This document shows, piece by piece, positions 26,442 through 35,659 of a stretch of 51,287 nt of DNA (its first letter is position 1; the number at the start of each line of letters is the position of its first letter). Source of the stretch: Pseudomonadota bacterium (GTDB taxonomy: Bacteria; Pseudomonadota; Alphaproteobacteria; SHVP01); assembly GCA_027622715.1 (NCBI GenBank), contig JAQBYN010000021.1:1-51287 (forward strand), given 5' to 3'. The translations under genes were made by a program, and so were the position numbers. The notes under the pieces were generated by a model that saw nothing but the letters and a program-made list of their open reading frames with translations, made no database searches and was not told the origin of the DNA.

Positions 26442-27964
26442 CGGCGACGGCGTTGCCGCTTTGGATTGGCGGCGTGTCGCTCGTCCTGGCCGTGTTTCTC
26501 CGTGCGCTACCGCGCGTCCTATGGCCGAACTATCAGGGTACCGACGCCTATTACCACCTCGCCTACATCCGTCTAATCCGCGATACCGGCCATCGTCTGC
26601 CGCGGGGAAATCCGCGGATCAGCGGGCCCGGCGAACATGCATATCCCGCGCTTTTTCATTGGCTGCTGTCGTACTTTACGGCGAGGGCCGTCCGGTGGGT
26701 CGATCGTTTTGGTGGCGTCTTTGGGGATCTGTTGGTCGCGGTTGGCGTGTCCGGCGTTCTGTTTTCCTCGGGCACGATTGATCCGGGCGCTGCACTCGTC
26801 GCGGCCGCGCTCTATCTTCTCTTGCCGGGTCTTGTGCTGCCCCATATCGGGCCGCGTGCTTTCACCCTCACCCCGCGGCTTTGGGGGCAGGTCTTCTATG
26901 CGCTGGCCATCTTGTGTTGGTTGGTAGCCGACAGTTATCCGCAGGCATGGCTTCTTTCGGTCGTGCCGCTCGCGCCTATGCTGCTGACGTCCAAGTTCGC
27001 GGTGCAAAACATTATTTTCGTGGCGCCAATCGCAGCCTTGTTAATGGGGCGCCTCGAACCGCTAGCCGTGGCCATCGGGGCTGCGGCCCTGGCGCTAATC
27101 CTATTTCGCGGCATGTTTGTGCGGCAACTGGTTGGTCAAGTTGGCCATCTGCGATGGTACCTGCGCCGCAACTTGGAGATGATCGCGGGGCGCGGCAACT
27201 GGTCCGCGCTGGCGTCAGCGGTGGCTGCCGGCGACATCAGGCAATTGGCCGTCGAAGCCATCTGGCAAAACCCTATTGTCTCAGGTCTGCTGCGCCACTT
27301 TCCCATCGTGGTCGCGTTGCTCTTGGTCCTGCGTAACGGCACCGGCGGCGTTGTCGGCGATATTGCGTTGGCGGTGACACTGGCGGCACTGGTGCCGTGG
27401 ATTCTGACGGCATTCGGGCGAATGCGCGTGCTCGGCGAGAGCGAACGCTATCTCGAATTCGCCGCGCCCGCCGCCTGGGTTCTGCTTTGGACGGCGCAAA
27501 TCGGTGGTCTCCTGTTATTCGCGCTAGTCGCGGCTGCCTTCCTATCTTACGTCGCGACGCTGGTGTTCATGGCGCGCACCGGGACTCTCCTAGGAAACAA
27601 GGATCTCGACGACCTCGTCCCACACCTGACCAACGATGGAACGACGCTACTGTGCCTGCATGATCCTGAAAGCTACTATTTTCTCGCGAACACCGGCGTT
27701 CGCCTCATGAAGTACAATGGCGATCTGACGGCCTTTGGCGATGCGGGTCGTTTCATAGAACGGTTCTTCTGGCGCTACCCGTATGTCGATCCGCGGGCGC
27801 TGAAAGACTTGATTGAAGAGGGCGGTGTGGATTTCATACTTGAGAATCGGCGTGGCCGTGCGCGTCTTGTCGCGTTGTCGGGGCTCGACTACGACCTGGG
27901 CGGTTTGAATGAGGTGGGTCGCAACGACAGCTACGCTCTCTACAGCGTTGGTAGCGCGGGATGA
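26438..27964 (+). CDS. Polytopic membrane protein, possible GT-C-type glycosyltransferase
   Basis: 508 residues with about 10-11 hydrophobic segments up to residue 380, then a soluble C-terminal domain of 125 residues. In the first periplasmic-side loop NYQGTDAYYHLAYIRLIR places Asp36 next to an aromatic-His stretch, in the position of the acidic motif of GT-C enzymes such as STT3 and ArnT. The C-terminal part (TTLLCLHDPESYYFLANTG, IEEGGVDFILENRRGRARLV) resembles the globular tails of such proteins. No STT3 WWDYG motif is present. I cannot name a family. Its 4-nt overlaps with the glycosyltransferase before and the ABC gene after point to a role in moving a sugar or glycan across or at the outer face of the inner membrane. 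Confidence 0.75.
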   Translation: MTATALPLWIGGVSLVLAVFLRALPRVLWPNYQGTDAYYHLAYIRLIRDTGHRLPRGNPRISGPGEHAYPALFHWLLSYFTARAVRWVDRFGGVFGDLLVAVGVSGVLFSSGTIDPGAALVAAALYLLLPGLVLPHIGPRAFTLTPRLWGQVFYALAILCWLVADSYPQAWLLSVVPLAPMLLTSKFAVQNIIFVAPIAALLMGRLEPLAVAIGAAALALILFRGMFVRQLVGQVGHLRWYLRRNLEMIAGRGNWSALASAVAAGDIRQLAVEAIWQNPIVSGLLRHFPIVVALLLVLRNGTGGVVGDIALAVTLAALVPWILTAFGRMRVLGESERYLEFAAPAAWVLLWTAQIGGLLLFALVAAAFLSYVATLVFMARTGTLLGNKDLDDLVPHLTNDGTTLLCLHDPESYYFLANTGVRLMKYNGDLTAFGDAGRFIERFFWRYPYVDPRALKDLIEEGGVDFILENRRGRARLVALSGLDYDLGGLNEVGRNDSYALYSVGSAG

Positions 27965-29715
27965 TCCAACGGCTTGGCGTATACTTGGAAGCGGTCCCGG
28001 GCGGGGCCGGTCGCTTGCTGCCCCTATTGCTGCTGACCGGAATCGCGGCGCTGCTCGAAGGAAGTGCGCTGATCTTGCTCGTCCCGATTATCGAGGGCGG
28101 TGGCGGTCAAGGGAGCGGCGGTCTTGCGGTGACCATCGTCCTCGGCGCGCTGTCCCTAACCGGCGTGCAGCCAAACGTCGTCAATCTGGCCGTCGCCTTT
28201 GGCGGATTGGCGCTGACATCCGCGCTTCTGACATGGCTTTCGACCGTCGCCATCCATCGCTTGGTGACAAGCACCGATGCCCGCATGAGGCGGGTGCTCT
28301 TCGATCAAGTCACGTCGCTCAGTTGGCCAAAACTTGCAGCGGCGCGATCGGGCGACATCATTAAGGCCCTGAACGCAGACCCCATTCAGGCTGGCATCGG
28401 GCTGCAAAACCTCCTCCTTGCCGGCACAAACGCGGTCGCCGGGCTCGCCTATCTCGCGATCGCCGTGATTCTGTCGTGGCGCCTCACTCTGCTCAGTCTT
28501 GGTTTTGCTGTCATCGTGTTGCCGATCTACCTGTTGCTGGTTGGCGCGGGTCGTCGCGCCAGTCAGGAGGCGAGCGGGCTTGAAGCATCGGTGTTGGGGC
28601 ATGCCCACGAGAGCATCGGCAATGCGAAGCTGTTATTTGCGCAAGGGCTGCGCGGGTTCGTCGCGGCGCGTTATGCCTCAGCAGTGGAAGGCTACCGGGG
28701 TGCGCGTCTTCGACAAGATGTTCTGGTGGAAACGTCGCGCCTTTCGTTCGAGATGGTCGCCGTGTTGTTCGTGTTAGGACTTTTGCTGCTCATCGCTACG
28801 GGCACCGACGACCTTCCAATCAGTCTTGGTCTTGTGTTCCTCGCGGTGTTCTACCGCCTGGCGCCGAAGATCGTGACCGTCCAGGCCGGACTATTCAGGG
28901 CCGTGAACCACGCGGCATGGGTCATCGAATGGCGTAACCGGGTGAACGAATACCGCGCCGCGCCGATGGTCGCAGGCGGCCAACGCGCGCCTTCCTATGA
29001 TCGCGGACTGGAAATCGTGCGCGGTGGTTTCAGCTATCACGGCGCGCCAGAAGACTCACCCGACCCGTCGCTCATCGGTCGAATTCACGGGTTGCATGAG
29101 ATTGATCTTGCGATCCCGGCCGGTCGGTCGATTGCAATACGCGGCCCCTCTGGTCACGGCAAGAGTACGCTGGTGGACGTGATTTCCGGTCTTATTGCGC
29201 TCGACTCCGGTCGCGTGCTGCTCGACGGTATCGACTTTGCCGAACTCGATCTTGCAAAATGGCAGCGCATGATCGGTCTGGTACCGCAAGACGCACCGCT
29301 GTTCCACGGAACCATCCGGGAAAATATCGTCCTTGGTGAAGATGTGGGCGTCAGCGAACAGAGTCATTTTAACGAGGCTCTACGCTTGGCGGATGCCGCG
29401 GGCTTCATTGCTGAACTGCCGGGTGGCGCCGAAGCGTTGGTCGGCGAGCGCGGACACATGCTTTCCGGCGGACAACGCCAACGCATTGCGTTGGCGCGCG
29501 CGTTGTATCGCCAGCCGCGCCTGCTCATCCTCGATGAAGCGACGAGCGCGTTGGATGCGGCGACGGCGGAACGCGTGGTTGCCAACTTGGCGACCCTCAA
29601 GGGGCGACTATCGATGATCGTCATCAGTCACGAACCACAACTCCTCGCGCTCGGTGACGATCTGTACGACATGCATGACGGTCGGTTAACCGCTGCAGCC
29701 CCACTGACCGAGTGA
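27961..29715 (+). CDS. ABC transporter, fused permease and ATPase (MsbA/PglK-like)
   Basis: 584 residues: six membrane helices in 1-320 and an ABC domain in 345-584. Walker A is GPSGHGKSTLVD near 394, the signature LSGGQRQRIALARAL is near 500, and Walker B LLILDEATSALDAAT is near 522. Half-transporters of this kind dimerise and flip lipids; PglK in Campylobacter flips lipid-linked oligosaccharide. No Wzx flippase is visible in the locus, so this protein is the best candidate for moving the finished lipid-linked glycan to the periplasm (inference). Start overlaps the previous gene by 4 nt. Confidence 0.92.
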   Translation: MIQRLGVYLEAVPGGAGRLLPLLLLTGIAALLEGSALILLVPIIEGGGGQGSGGLAVTIVLGALSLTGVQPNVVNLAVAFGGLALTSALLTWLSTVAIHRLVTSTDARMRRVLFDQVTSLSWPKLAAARSGDIIKALNADPIQAGIGLQNLLLAGTNAVAGLAYLAIAVILSWRLTLLSLGFAVIVLPIYLLLVGAGRRASQEASGLEASVLGHAHESIGNAKLLFAQGLRGFVAARYASAVEGYRGARLRQDVLVETSRLSFEMVAVLFVLGLLLLIATGTDDLPISLGLVFLAVFYRLAPKIVTVQAGLFRAVNHAAWVIEWRNRVNEYRAAPMVAGGQRAPSYDRGLEIVRGGFSYHGAPEDSPDPSLIGRIHGLHEIDLAIPAGRSIAIRGPSGHGKSTLVDVISGLIALDSGRVLLDGIDFAELDLAKWQRMIGLVPQDAPLFHGTIRENIVLGEDVGVSEQSHFNEALRLADAAGFIAELPGGAEALVGERGHMLSGGQRQRIALARALYRQPRLLILDEATSALDAATAERVVANLATLKGRLSMIVISHEPQLLALGDDLYDMHDGRLTAAAPLTE

Positions 29716-29759
29716 TTGAGTTCGATCGGGGTCGCGCCCGCGCTGACAGAGTGATAAGA

Positions 29760-29783
29760 GCGTCATACTTGAGGACGTTTTTT
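29760..29783 (+). terminator. Weak intrinsic terminator or attenuator
   Basis: GCGTC (29760-29764) can pair with GACGT (29774-29778) over a 9-nt loop, and the second arm runs into T6 (29778-29783). The stem is short with one G-U pair. It lies between the ABC gene and the UDP-sugar dehydrogenase and may reduce read-through into the latter. Confidence 0.35.
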
Positions 29784-29800
29784 GGACGAAAGTGTGCCCT

Positions 29801-31048
29801 ATGAAGATCGCCGTTATTGGTCTTGGCTATGTCGGTCTGCCGCTGGCCATCGCGTTGGCGCGGCACTTCGACGTGACCGGTTTCGATATCAACGCGGCGC
29901 GGATTGGCGAAATTGTCGCTGGCAAAGACCGAACTGGCGAAGTGTCGACCGATGCACTCGGACGAAGTAACGCGTCCTTTTCGGCGGACCCAGCGACACT
30001 CGCCGATGTCGATGTGTTCATCGTCACGGTGCCGACGCCTGTCGACGACGCGAACCAACCCGATCTCGGGCCGGTCGAGGCGGCCTCACGCACTGTGGGT
30101 CGGCATGTCAAACCCGGTGCGATCGTGATCTACGAAAGCACCGTTTATCCTGGGGTCACCGAGGAGATTTGCGGGCCGATCCTCGCGACGGAGTCAGGGC
30201 TTTCCTGTGGCACAGACTTCTTCCTCGGCTACTCGCCAGAACGGATCAATCCCGGCGACCGAGAACACACAGTCGATCGCATCACGAAAGTCATCGCCGG
30301 GCAAACGCCTGCCGTGACGGACACGCTGGCTGAAATCTACGGCGCGATAACCACCGGCGGTGTGTTCCGCGCGCGCGACATTCGCACCGCCGAGGCTGCT
30401 AAGGTTATCGAGAACGCACAGCGCGACATCAACATCGCCTTCGTCAACGAGATCACAGCGATCTTTCACAAAATGGATCTGTCGGTGCATGACGTGCTGG
30501 ATGCGGCGCGGACAAAATGGAATTTCTTGGATTTTCGCCCCGGACTCGTCGGCGGTCATTGTATTGGTGTCGATCCCTATTACCTCGCGGCTAAAGCGGT
30601 TGCCGTCGGCCACGATCCGCGCATTATTCTCGCAGGTCGCAGCACCAACGATGGGATGGGTGCTTTTATTGCCGACTCGGTAGCAGCTGATTTGCACGCG
30701 AACGCCCGAGTGTTGGTGATGGGCCTGACGTTCAAAGAGAACGTGCCGGATCTGCGCAACACGCGTGTCGTCGACATCATCCAGCGGTTACGCGATCTCG
30801 GGCATAACGTCACGGTGCATGATCCGATTGCCGATCCTGCGGAAGCGGCGCAATTCTACGGTATCGACCTTGCCGACGGGTTGCACGGCCGCTTTGACGC
30901 GGTGATCGGTGCGGTCGCGCACGACGCCTATGTCGCATTGAGCGACGAACAGCTTGCCGAATTGTTGAATGCGGATGGCATCCTTGCGGACGTCAAGGGC
31001 ATTTGGCGAAGCCGGCAGATCGTTGGATCGCGCCGCTGGCAACTCTAG
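29801..31048 (+). CDS. UDP-N-acetylhexosamine 6-dehydrogenase (WbpO/TviB-like)
   Basis: 415 residues from ATG 29801; a GTG 9 nt earlier is also in frame. The N-terminal NAD domain shows IAVIGLGYVGLPLAIAL, the linker TVPTPVDDANQPDL, and YESTVYPGVTEEI near 110. The catalytic Cys is in GGHCIGVDPYYLAAKA near 254, and VMGLTFKENVPDLRNT lies near 310. GYSPERINPGDREH and the absence of UDP-Glc-type features place it with UDP-HexNAc dehydrogenases that make UDP-GlcNAcA or UDP-GalNAcA. That product is the substrate of the WlbA-like fusion at 17794. It closes the plus arm, 3 bp from the convergent heparinase gene. Confidence 0.92.
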   Translation: MKIAVIGLGYVGLPLAIALARHFDVTGFDINAARIGEIVAGKDRTGEVSTDALGRSNASFSADPATLADVDVFIVTVPTPVDDANQPDLGPVEAASRTVGRHVKPGAIVIYESTVYPGVTEEICGPILATESGLSCGTDFFLGYSPERINPGDREHTVDRITKVIAGQTPAVTDTLAEIYGAITTGGVFRARDIRTAEAAKVIENAQRDINIAFVNEITAIFHKMDLSVHDVLDAARTKWNFLDFRPGLVGGHCIGVDPYYLAAKAVAVGHDPRIILAGRSTNDGMGAFIADSVAADLHANARVLVMGLTFKENVPDLRNTRVVDIIQRLRDLGHNVTVHDPIADPAEAAQFYGIDLADGLHGRFDAVIGAVAHDAYVALSDEQLAELLNADGILADVKGIWRSRQIVGSRRWQL

Positions 31049-31051
31049 ACG

Positions 31052-32728
31052 CTAGGTCCGCCCGTCCATCCGCATTAGGTGCCACATGAAGCCGGCGGTC
31101 CGGCTGCTGAACGCACGCGTCACGACGATCTGCTTGGTGCGCCTCGGCTTCCCCGCATCGCCGAAATAGACGCTGTCTTCAAGGCGTGCGATGCCGTTGG
31201 CGACTTCGAAGACCCATCCCGTGCCATTGCCAAGGCGCAGCAACACCTGGTGGCCGTCCCCGAGTAGTGACGCGGTTATTTTCGGGTGCAAGTGGTACCG
31301 CGCGCACAATTCTTGCGGGTTGCGCGTCGCAGGTTGCGGCGCGCCGTGAGCGTCGAGGCGTTCCTCACACACCAATTCATGGCCGTCCTTCGCCATGTGG
31401 TAGCGCCGTGTCGCGTGCACACCAAAGGCGCGGGCGTAACCGCTCGAAGTGATTTCCAACCAAACATTGTCGCCTTCTTCGCCGCGCAGAACGTCTGGTT
31501 GCGACGCCGCAACGTCGGTGCAATCCTGGCTGCGGTCGTCAATGATCAGGGCCGTGTGTGCCGCCGTCGCCCGCGCCGCGTTTTGCCATTCGCTGTCGTC
31601 GCCGTTCGGGCTGCCGCAATTGACGAACAGCCGTTCCTTGCCGATCGAGACCTCCATTGCCAACGCAGAGGCGAAGCCGCCGTCGTCATGCGGCGGCGGT
31701 CCGGCGGTTTCGGCAATCACCCGCAGGCGACCTTGTTCCAGCCGCGCGAATCCAAATGTTGCGGACAACGCAATCTGCGCGGTGCGCGCCACCACCGTGG
31801 CGACGGTCTCGGCGTCCTCCTCGACCCCGCCGTGGAAGACAGCCAGCCCTTCGCCGCCATGGGTCAACAGCCGTAGCGCGCTCCCGATACGGTCGATGAT
31901 GCCGTCTAGTTCCGCCGGAGGGGACGTTTCGCCCGCCCGCAATGCGTCGCGCAACGTGAGCAGCGGCGGCAGTGTTCTGAGTAAGTCCGACGGCCTGCGA
32001 GTCGCTGTCCCGTCGGCTACCGGAATCGCGCAAGCGATCAAACGTTGGAGGTGGCGCTCATGCTGTGCGAGCCGCCGACCCAGCGCCAAAGAAGCTGTCA
32101 GATAGCTGGCGCGGGCGATCGTTCTTTGTGCCGCGGTGTCGGCCATTCCTTGCGCATTGTTCAGGTGGCGCACGTGCTCGCCGACCAAACCTAGAAAGGT
32201 CTCGCCAAAGTCGGGTTCGGCATCCACCAATAGAAAATCGGCGTGCGCAAGCCACGAGACCAAGCGCATGCCGAGGATATCCGGCCGCCAGGCCAACGGT
32301 GACCACCGCCCGAAATCGGCAATCCAGCGGCGGATCAACGCGCGCGTGTGGCGCCGTGCCGTCGGCCCGTCGGCAGCCGCGAAATCGGCCAGCCAGCCGA
32401 ATTCATGGCATCGGCTCAGCCACGACGGCGCGATATCGCCAAGCCGCCAGGGTGCCTCCTTGGCGCTTTGAACGGTATGACCGGCAAAGGTGTAGCGCCC
32501 CTGAAACATGGCGTTGGCGTTGGTTGTCGAGCCGGGCACCACCAGCGGCGGCGCCCAAGCGATGGTAAGCCCGCTACCGCGCCGCAGGGCCGCTCGGTAC
32601 AGGTTGGTGCGAAAAACAGTAGTGGCAAGCTGCCGGCGCCAGCGCGGGACGGCTATTTCCGCCGCAACGGGGAAAGTGTCGGGCGCGGCAGGATCGGTCG
32701 GTACTTCTCCGCTCACGCGCCGCTGCAC
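31052..32728 (-). CDS. Heparinase II/III family protein
   Basis: 558 residues. The first half is the all-helical toroid (WRLGDIAPSWLSRCHEFGWL, WRPDILGMRLVSWLAHADFL) and the second half is the beta-sandwich heparinase_II_III domain (FVNCGSPNGDDSEWQNAARA, GYARAFGVHATRRYHM). Members cleave uronic-acid polysaccharides by elimination or act as unknown envelope proteins. Its start overlaps the rpe stop by 16 nt, so they are coexpressed. In many alphaproteobacteria this gene sits between rsmB and purH. It need not serve the adjacent polysaccharide locus, though a glycan turnover role is possible. Confidence 0.9.
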   Translation of the reverse strand: MQRRVSGEVPTDPAAPDTFPVAAEIAVPRWRRQLATTVFRTNLYRAALRRGSGLTIAWAPPLVVPGSTTNANAMFQGRYTFAGHTVQSAKEAPWRLGDIAPSWLSRCHEFGWLADFAAADGPTARRHTRALIRRWIADFGRWSPLAWRPDILGMRLVSWLAHADFLLVDAEPDFGETFLGLVGEHVRHLNNAQGMADTAAQRTIARASYLTASLALGRRLAQHERHLQRLIACAIPVADGTATRRPSDLLRTLPPLLTLRDALRAGETSPPAELDGIIDRIGSALRLLTHGGEGLAVFHGGVEEDAETVATVVARTAQIALSATFGFARLEQGRLRVIAETAGPPPHDDGGFASALAMEVSIGKERLFVNCGSPNGDDSEWQNAARATAAHTALIIDDRSQDCTDVAASQPDVLRGEEGDNVWLEITSSGYARAFGVHATRRYHMAKDGHELVCEERLDAHGAPQPATRNPQELCARYHLHPKITASLLGDGHQVLLRLGNGTGWVFEVANGIARLEDSVYFGDAGKPRRTKQIVVTRAFSSRTAGFMWHLMRMDGRT

Positions 32729-33381
32729 CTCAGCGCCTTGATGTTGCGGGCATAGTGATCGGCGCCACCGGCGAACACTGCGGTGCCGGCGACTAGGATT
32801 GTTGCGCCTGCGCCAATGGCGCCCGCCGCCGTTTCGACAGTGATACCGCCATCGATCTCCAGGTCGATCGTGCGTCCGCTAGCTGCAATCATGTCGCGAA
32901 GCTGCGCGATCTTGGGGAGCTGCGAGGCGATGAATTTCTGACCGCCGAACCCCGGATTGACCGACATCACCAATACCAAATCGATATCGTCGATAACCGG
33001 TGCAATCGCTTCGGCGCTGGTTCCCGGGTTTAGCGCGACGCCGGCCCGCTTACCGAGCGACTTGATGAGTTGGATGGTGCTGTGCAGATGCGGTCCCGCT
33101 TCGGGATGAACCGTAATAATGTCGGCCCCTGCTTCGACGAAGCTTGCGACGTAAGGATCGACGGGCGAGATCATCAGGTGAACGTCAAAAGGCAATGTCG
33201 TGTGAGGCCGCAAGGCGGCGATGACATCGGCGCCAATCGTCAGGTTTGGCACAAAGTGTCCGTCCATCACATCGATGTGGATCAAGTCTGCGCCCGCGGC
33301 TTCCGCTGCGCGGATTTCTTCTCCAAGACGCGAAAAGTCGGCGGCGAGGATCGAGGGCGCGATCCGAACGGGCTGAGACAT
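32713..33381 (-). CDS. rpe: Ribulose-phosphate 3-epimerase
   Basis: 222 residues from ATG 33381 (MSQPVRIAPSILAADF) with AGAGAG 2 nt upstream. TIM-barrel enzyme that interconverts ribulose 5-phosphate and xylulose 5-phosphate in the pentose phosphate and Calvin cycles. Metal and catalytic residues are visible: Ser and Asp in PSILAADFSRLG, His/Asp in LIHIDVMDGHFVPN, His in DVHLMISPVD, Asp in EIDGGIT. The phosphate-binding GAGATILVAGTAVF is intact. Length and motifs are normal. It lies between rsmB and the heparinase gene on one strand. Confidence 0.97.
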   Translation of the reverse strand: MSQPVRIAPSILAADFSRLGEEIRAAEAAGADLIHIDVMDGHFVPNLTIGADVIAALRPHTTLPFDVHLMISPVDPYVASFVEAGADIITVHPEAGPHLHSTIQLIKSLGKRAGVALNPGTSAEAIAPVIDDIDLVLVMSVNPGFGGQKFIASQLPKIAQLRDMIAASGRTIDLEIDGGITVETAAGAIGAGATILVAGTAVFAGGADHYARNIKALRCSGA

Positions 33382-33420
33382 GACTCTCTGTAACAAGTTC
33401 AGGACTCGCCCGCAACGAAG

Positions 33421-34755
33421 CTATGAGTCCTTGCGTAGGTGGGCGACAAAAAAACCGTCCATCCCGCCCTGCTCGCGGTTCAAAAAAGGCAGCGTCTGAA
33501 GATCGCCGTCGGCATCGGGTTGGGCGATTCCGCCGGTCGCGGCGAGCGTGATCGGTGCCCGCTTGCCTTCGCCGTTCAAGAACGTGACGATGCGCCGTTT
33601 GCCCTCTTCGGGCTGGAGCGAACACACGGCGTAGACCAGGTGTCCGCCGGGTCGCACCAGATGCCATGCGGCATGCAAGAGCTGATCTTGCAGATTTGCC
33701 GTTTGTCTAACGTCGGCGGGTCGTTTGAGCCAGGGAATATCTGGATGGCGTCGGATATTACCGGTGGCGGTACACGGTGCGTCCAGTAGAACCGCGTCGA
33801 ACGCGTCACCGGCGGGCGGTGTCCATGTCCGAGCGTCGGCGGCGACCACCGATGCCGTCAAGCCGAGGCGGTCTAGATTCTGGCGCAGCCGGTCGAGTCT
33901 GCCCGGGTCCACGTCAACCGCGGTCACCGCGGCACCAGCGGCGGCCAATTGTGCGGTCTTGCCACCGGGCGCCGCGCAAAGGTCGGCGATGCGCGCCGCT
34001 GATGGGTCGGCGATGGCGGCGAGCAGGACCCGTGCCGGTAGCGACGCCGCGACATCCTGAACCCACCATGCGCCGTCGCCAAAACCGGCGAGCGCCGGTA
34101 CGTCACTTGCCCGGGGCAATCTGACAGTCCCTGGCGCTAGTACCGTGCCGCCCAGTGTCTCGGCCCACCGCGCGGTGTCGTCGTGCACGCCAATGCTGAG
34201 GTCCAAAGGCGGTTCGACGCGGTGAGCCGCCGCAATCTGTGTCGCGACCGCGGCCCCGTAGGTTTGAGTCCACGAGTCCCATAGCCAGCCTGGCACATTG
34301 ATCCTGCCGGTGGGCGGTGGCTGATCGGCCGTCTGCGGCACGAACCGGCGGGCCACCGCGTTGACCAACGGGCCGTAGTTGCCAACGCAAGCCTTGGCCT
34401 GTTCTACGGCGCAATTCACGGCGGCATGGGTGGCGGTCTCCAAAAAGACAATCTGCGCCGCAGCAATGCGCAAAATATGCTGGACGCGTTGGGCATTGTT
34501 GGGCAGCGGACGTTTGACCAAACCATTTATGATCGCATCGATCTCGCCGATGCGGCGCAATACGGTCACCGCGATAAGCCGGCCAAAGGCACGGTCGGGC
34601 GCGCTGGTCTTTTCGTGCCCAGGTACACCACGTTCCAGGGTGTCGGTCAGCGATCGGTGCTCATCAAGCACCGCAGATATCAGATGAAGTGCAAAATCGC
34701 GGGTCGGCATGCCGGCGGCGAGGCGTGGACGCGTGTCGCGTGGGCCGTCCGCCAC
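33421..34755 (-). CDS. rsmB: 16S rRNA (cytosine-967-C5)-methyltransferase
   Basis: 444 residues from GTG 34755, which directly follows the htpX stop; ATG at 34710 (MPTRDFALHL) is an alternative start. The N-terminal NusB-like domain (residues 20-150) has FGRLIAVTVLRRIGEID and AAVNCAVEQAKA. The C-terminal SAM methyltransferase shows DLCAAPGGKTAQL near 268, LLDAPCTATGNIRRHPDIPW near 330 and the catalytic Cys in YAVCSLQPEEG near 380. It modifies C967 of 16S rRNA. Two Cys (in DAPC and VCS) fit the RsmB/NOL1 mechanism. Confidence 0.95.
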   Translation of the reverse strand: MADGPRDTRPRLAAGMPTRDFALHLISAVLDEHRSLTDTLERGVPGHEKTSAPDRAFGRLIAVTVLRRIGEIDAIINGLVKRPLPNNAQRVQHILRIAAAQIVFLETATHAAVNCAVEQAKACVGNYGPLVNAVARRFVPQTADQPPPTGRINVPGWLWDSWTQTYGAAVATQIAAAHRVEPPLDLSIGVHDDTARWAETLGGTVLAPGTVRLPRASDVPALAGFGDGAWWVQDVAASLPARVLLAAIADPSAARIADLCAAPGGKTAQLAAAGAAVTAVDVDPGRLDRLRQNLDRLGLTASVVAADARTWTPPAGDAFDAVLLDAPCTATGNIRRHPDIPWLKRPADVRQTANLQDQLLHAAWHLVRPGGHLVYAVCSLQPEEGKRRIVTFLNGEGKRAPITLAATGGIAQPDADGDLQTLPFLNREQGGMDGFFVAHLRKDS

Positions 34756-35574
34756 TCAGACCCAGGGGTCCGACAGACCAGCCAACCGGCGCAGGCGGAC
34801 GATTCGGTCGCCGATCGAGGGATGGGTCGACAGGACGCTTAGCAGTCGGTCGCGGCGGGACCCGAATTGGAAAGTTTCCAGCGCCCAATCGCCGCGGAGG
34901 CTTGCGGCGGCATTCAAGTTGACCGTTTCGATACGCTCCAGCGCTGCGGCAATCCACAACGGGTTGCCACAAATATCCGCGCCCAGTCGATCGGCGCCAT
35001 GTTCGCGAGTCCGGCTGATCCACATTTGGCATAGGCCTGCCGCGCATGAAGACAGCGCCATGACTAAAAGCCCGTACCCGGTCTCGTGGGCGATCGCCAG
35101 GCCGCCGGCCCCGGCGATCAGGCCGCAGCCGAGAGCCGCTAAGGTTAAGAAACGGGCGTCATCACGGACGATGTGGGCGATTTCATGGGCGACAACGCCG
35201 CGGATTTGGTGCTCGGAAAGAGATGCGAGCAACCCTGTGGTCACGGCGATCGAGGCATTGGGTTGGCCGCGCCCGGACGCGAAGGCATTGGGTGATTGGC
35301 TGTCGACCAGGAACAACCGTGGGACGGCGACTCCGGCCCGGGCCGACAGGTCCTGCGTGATCGTGGTGATGGCCGCGCCAGGCAGGCCGTTGCGACGGAG
35401 GCGGACTATGCGTGACCCGGCCATCCGGGTCCCGAACCAGTACGCCGCGGCGATGACCCCGACCGCGGCGGCTGTGAGCGGCACTGTCCATACAATGTCC
35501 ACACCGACCCCGGTCCACACCAGCGTCATTGCGATGGTGGCTGAAAGGAAGGTTGCGGTCCGCGCGTAGCTCAT
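34756..35574 (-). CDS. htpX: HtpX-type membrane zinc metalloprotease
   Basis: 272 residues. Two N-terminal helices (ATFLSATIAMTLVW; VPLTAAAVGVIAAAYWFG) are followed by the M48 protease domain with HEIAHIVRDD near residue 130. The HExxH residues hold zinc, and a later Glu in TREHGADRLGADI (near 190) is the third ligand. A further helix pair lies near 150-185. HtpX helps degrade misfolded inner-membrane proteins. The copy is slightly shorter than E. coli HtpX (about 293), as usual in alphaproteobacteria. It is divergent from the DUF1674 gene with almost no gap. Confidence 0.93.
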   Translation of the reverse strand: MSYARTATFLSATIAMTLVWTGVGVDIVWTVPLTAAAVGVIAAAYWFGTRMAGSRIVRLRRNGLPGAAITTITQDLSARAGVAVPRLFLVDSQSPNAFASGRGQPNASIAVTTGLLASLSEHQIRGVVAHEIAHIVRDDARFLTLAALGCGLIAGAGGLAIAHETGYGLLVMALSSCAAGLCQMWISRTREHGADRLGADICGNPLWIAAALERIETVNLNAAASLRGDWALETFQFGSRRDRLLSVLSTHPSIGDRIVRLRRLAGLSDPWV

Positions 35575-35659
35575 AATGTTCTGGTCGCACCAATTCGCGG
35601 GTTTCAGTGTCGGGACGAAACGCCGATACTATAGGCCCCTGCGATATGAGGCGACTGCC

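Noticed and set aside
26438-27964. STT3/PglB oligosaccharyltransferase
   Set aside because: The WWDYG-type motif is absent and the C-terminal domain is too small; only a general GT-C likeness remains.
31052-32728. Heparinase II/III gene as part of the polysaccharide locus
   Set aside because: It overlaps rpe and belongs to the conserved rsmB-rpe block; it is convergent with, not part of, the glycan operon.
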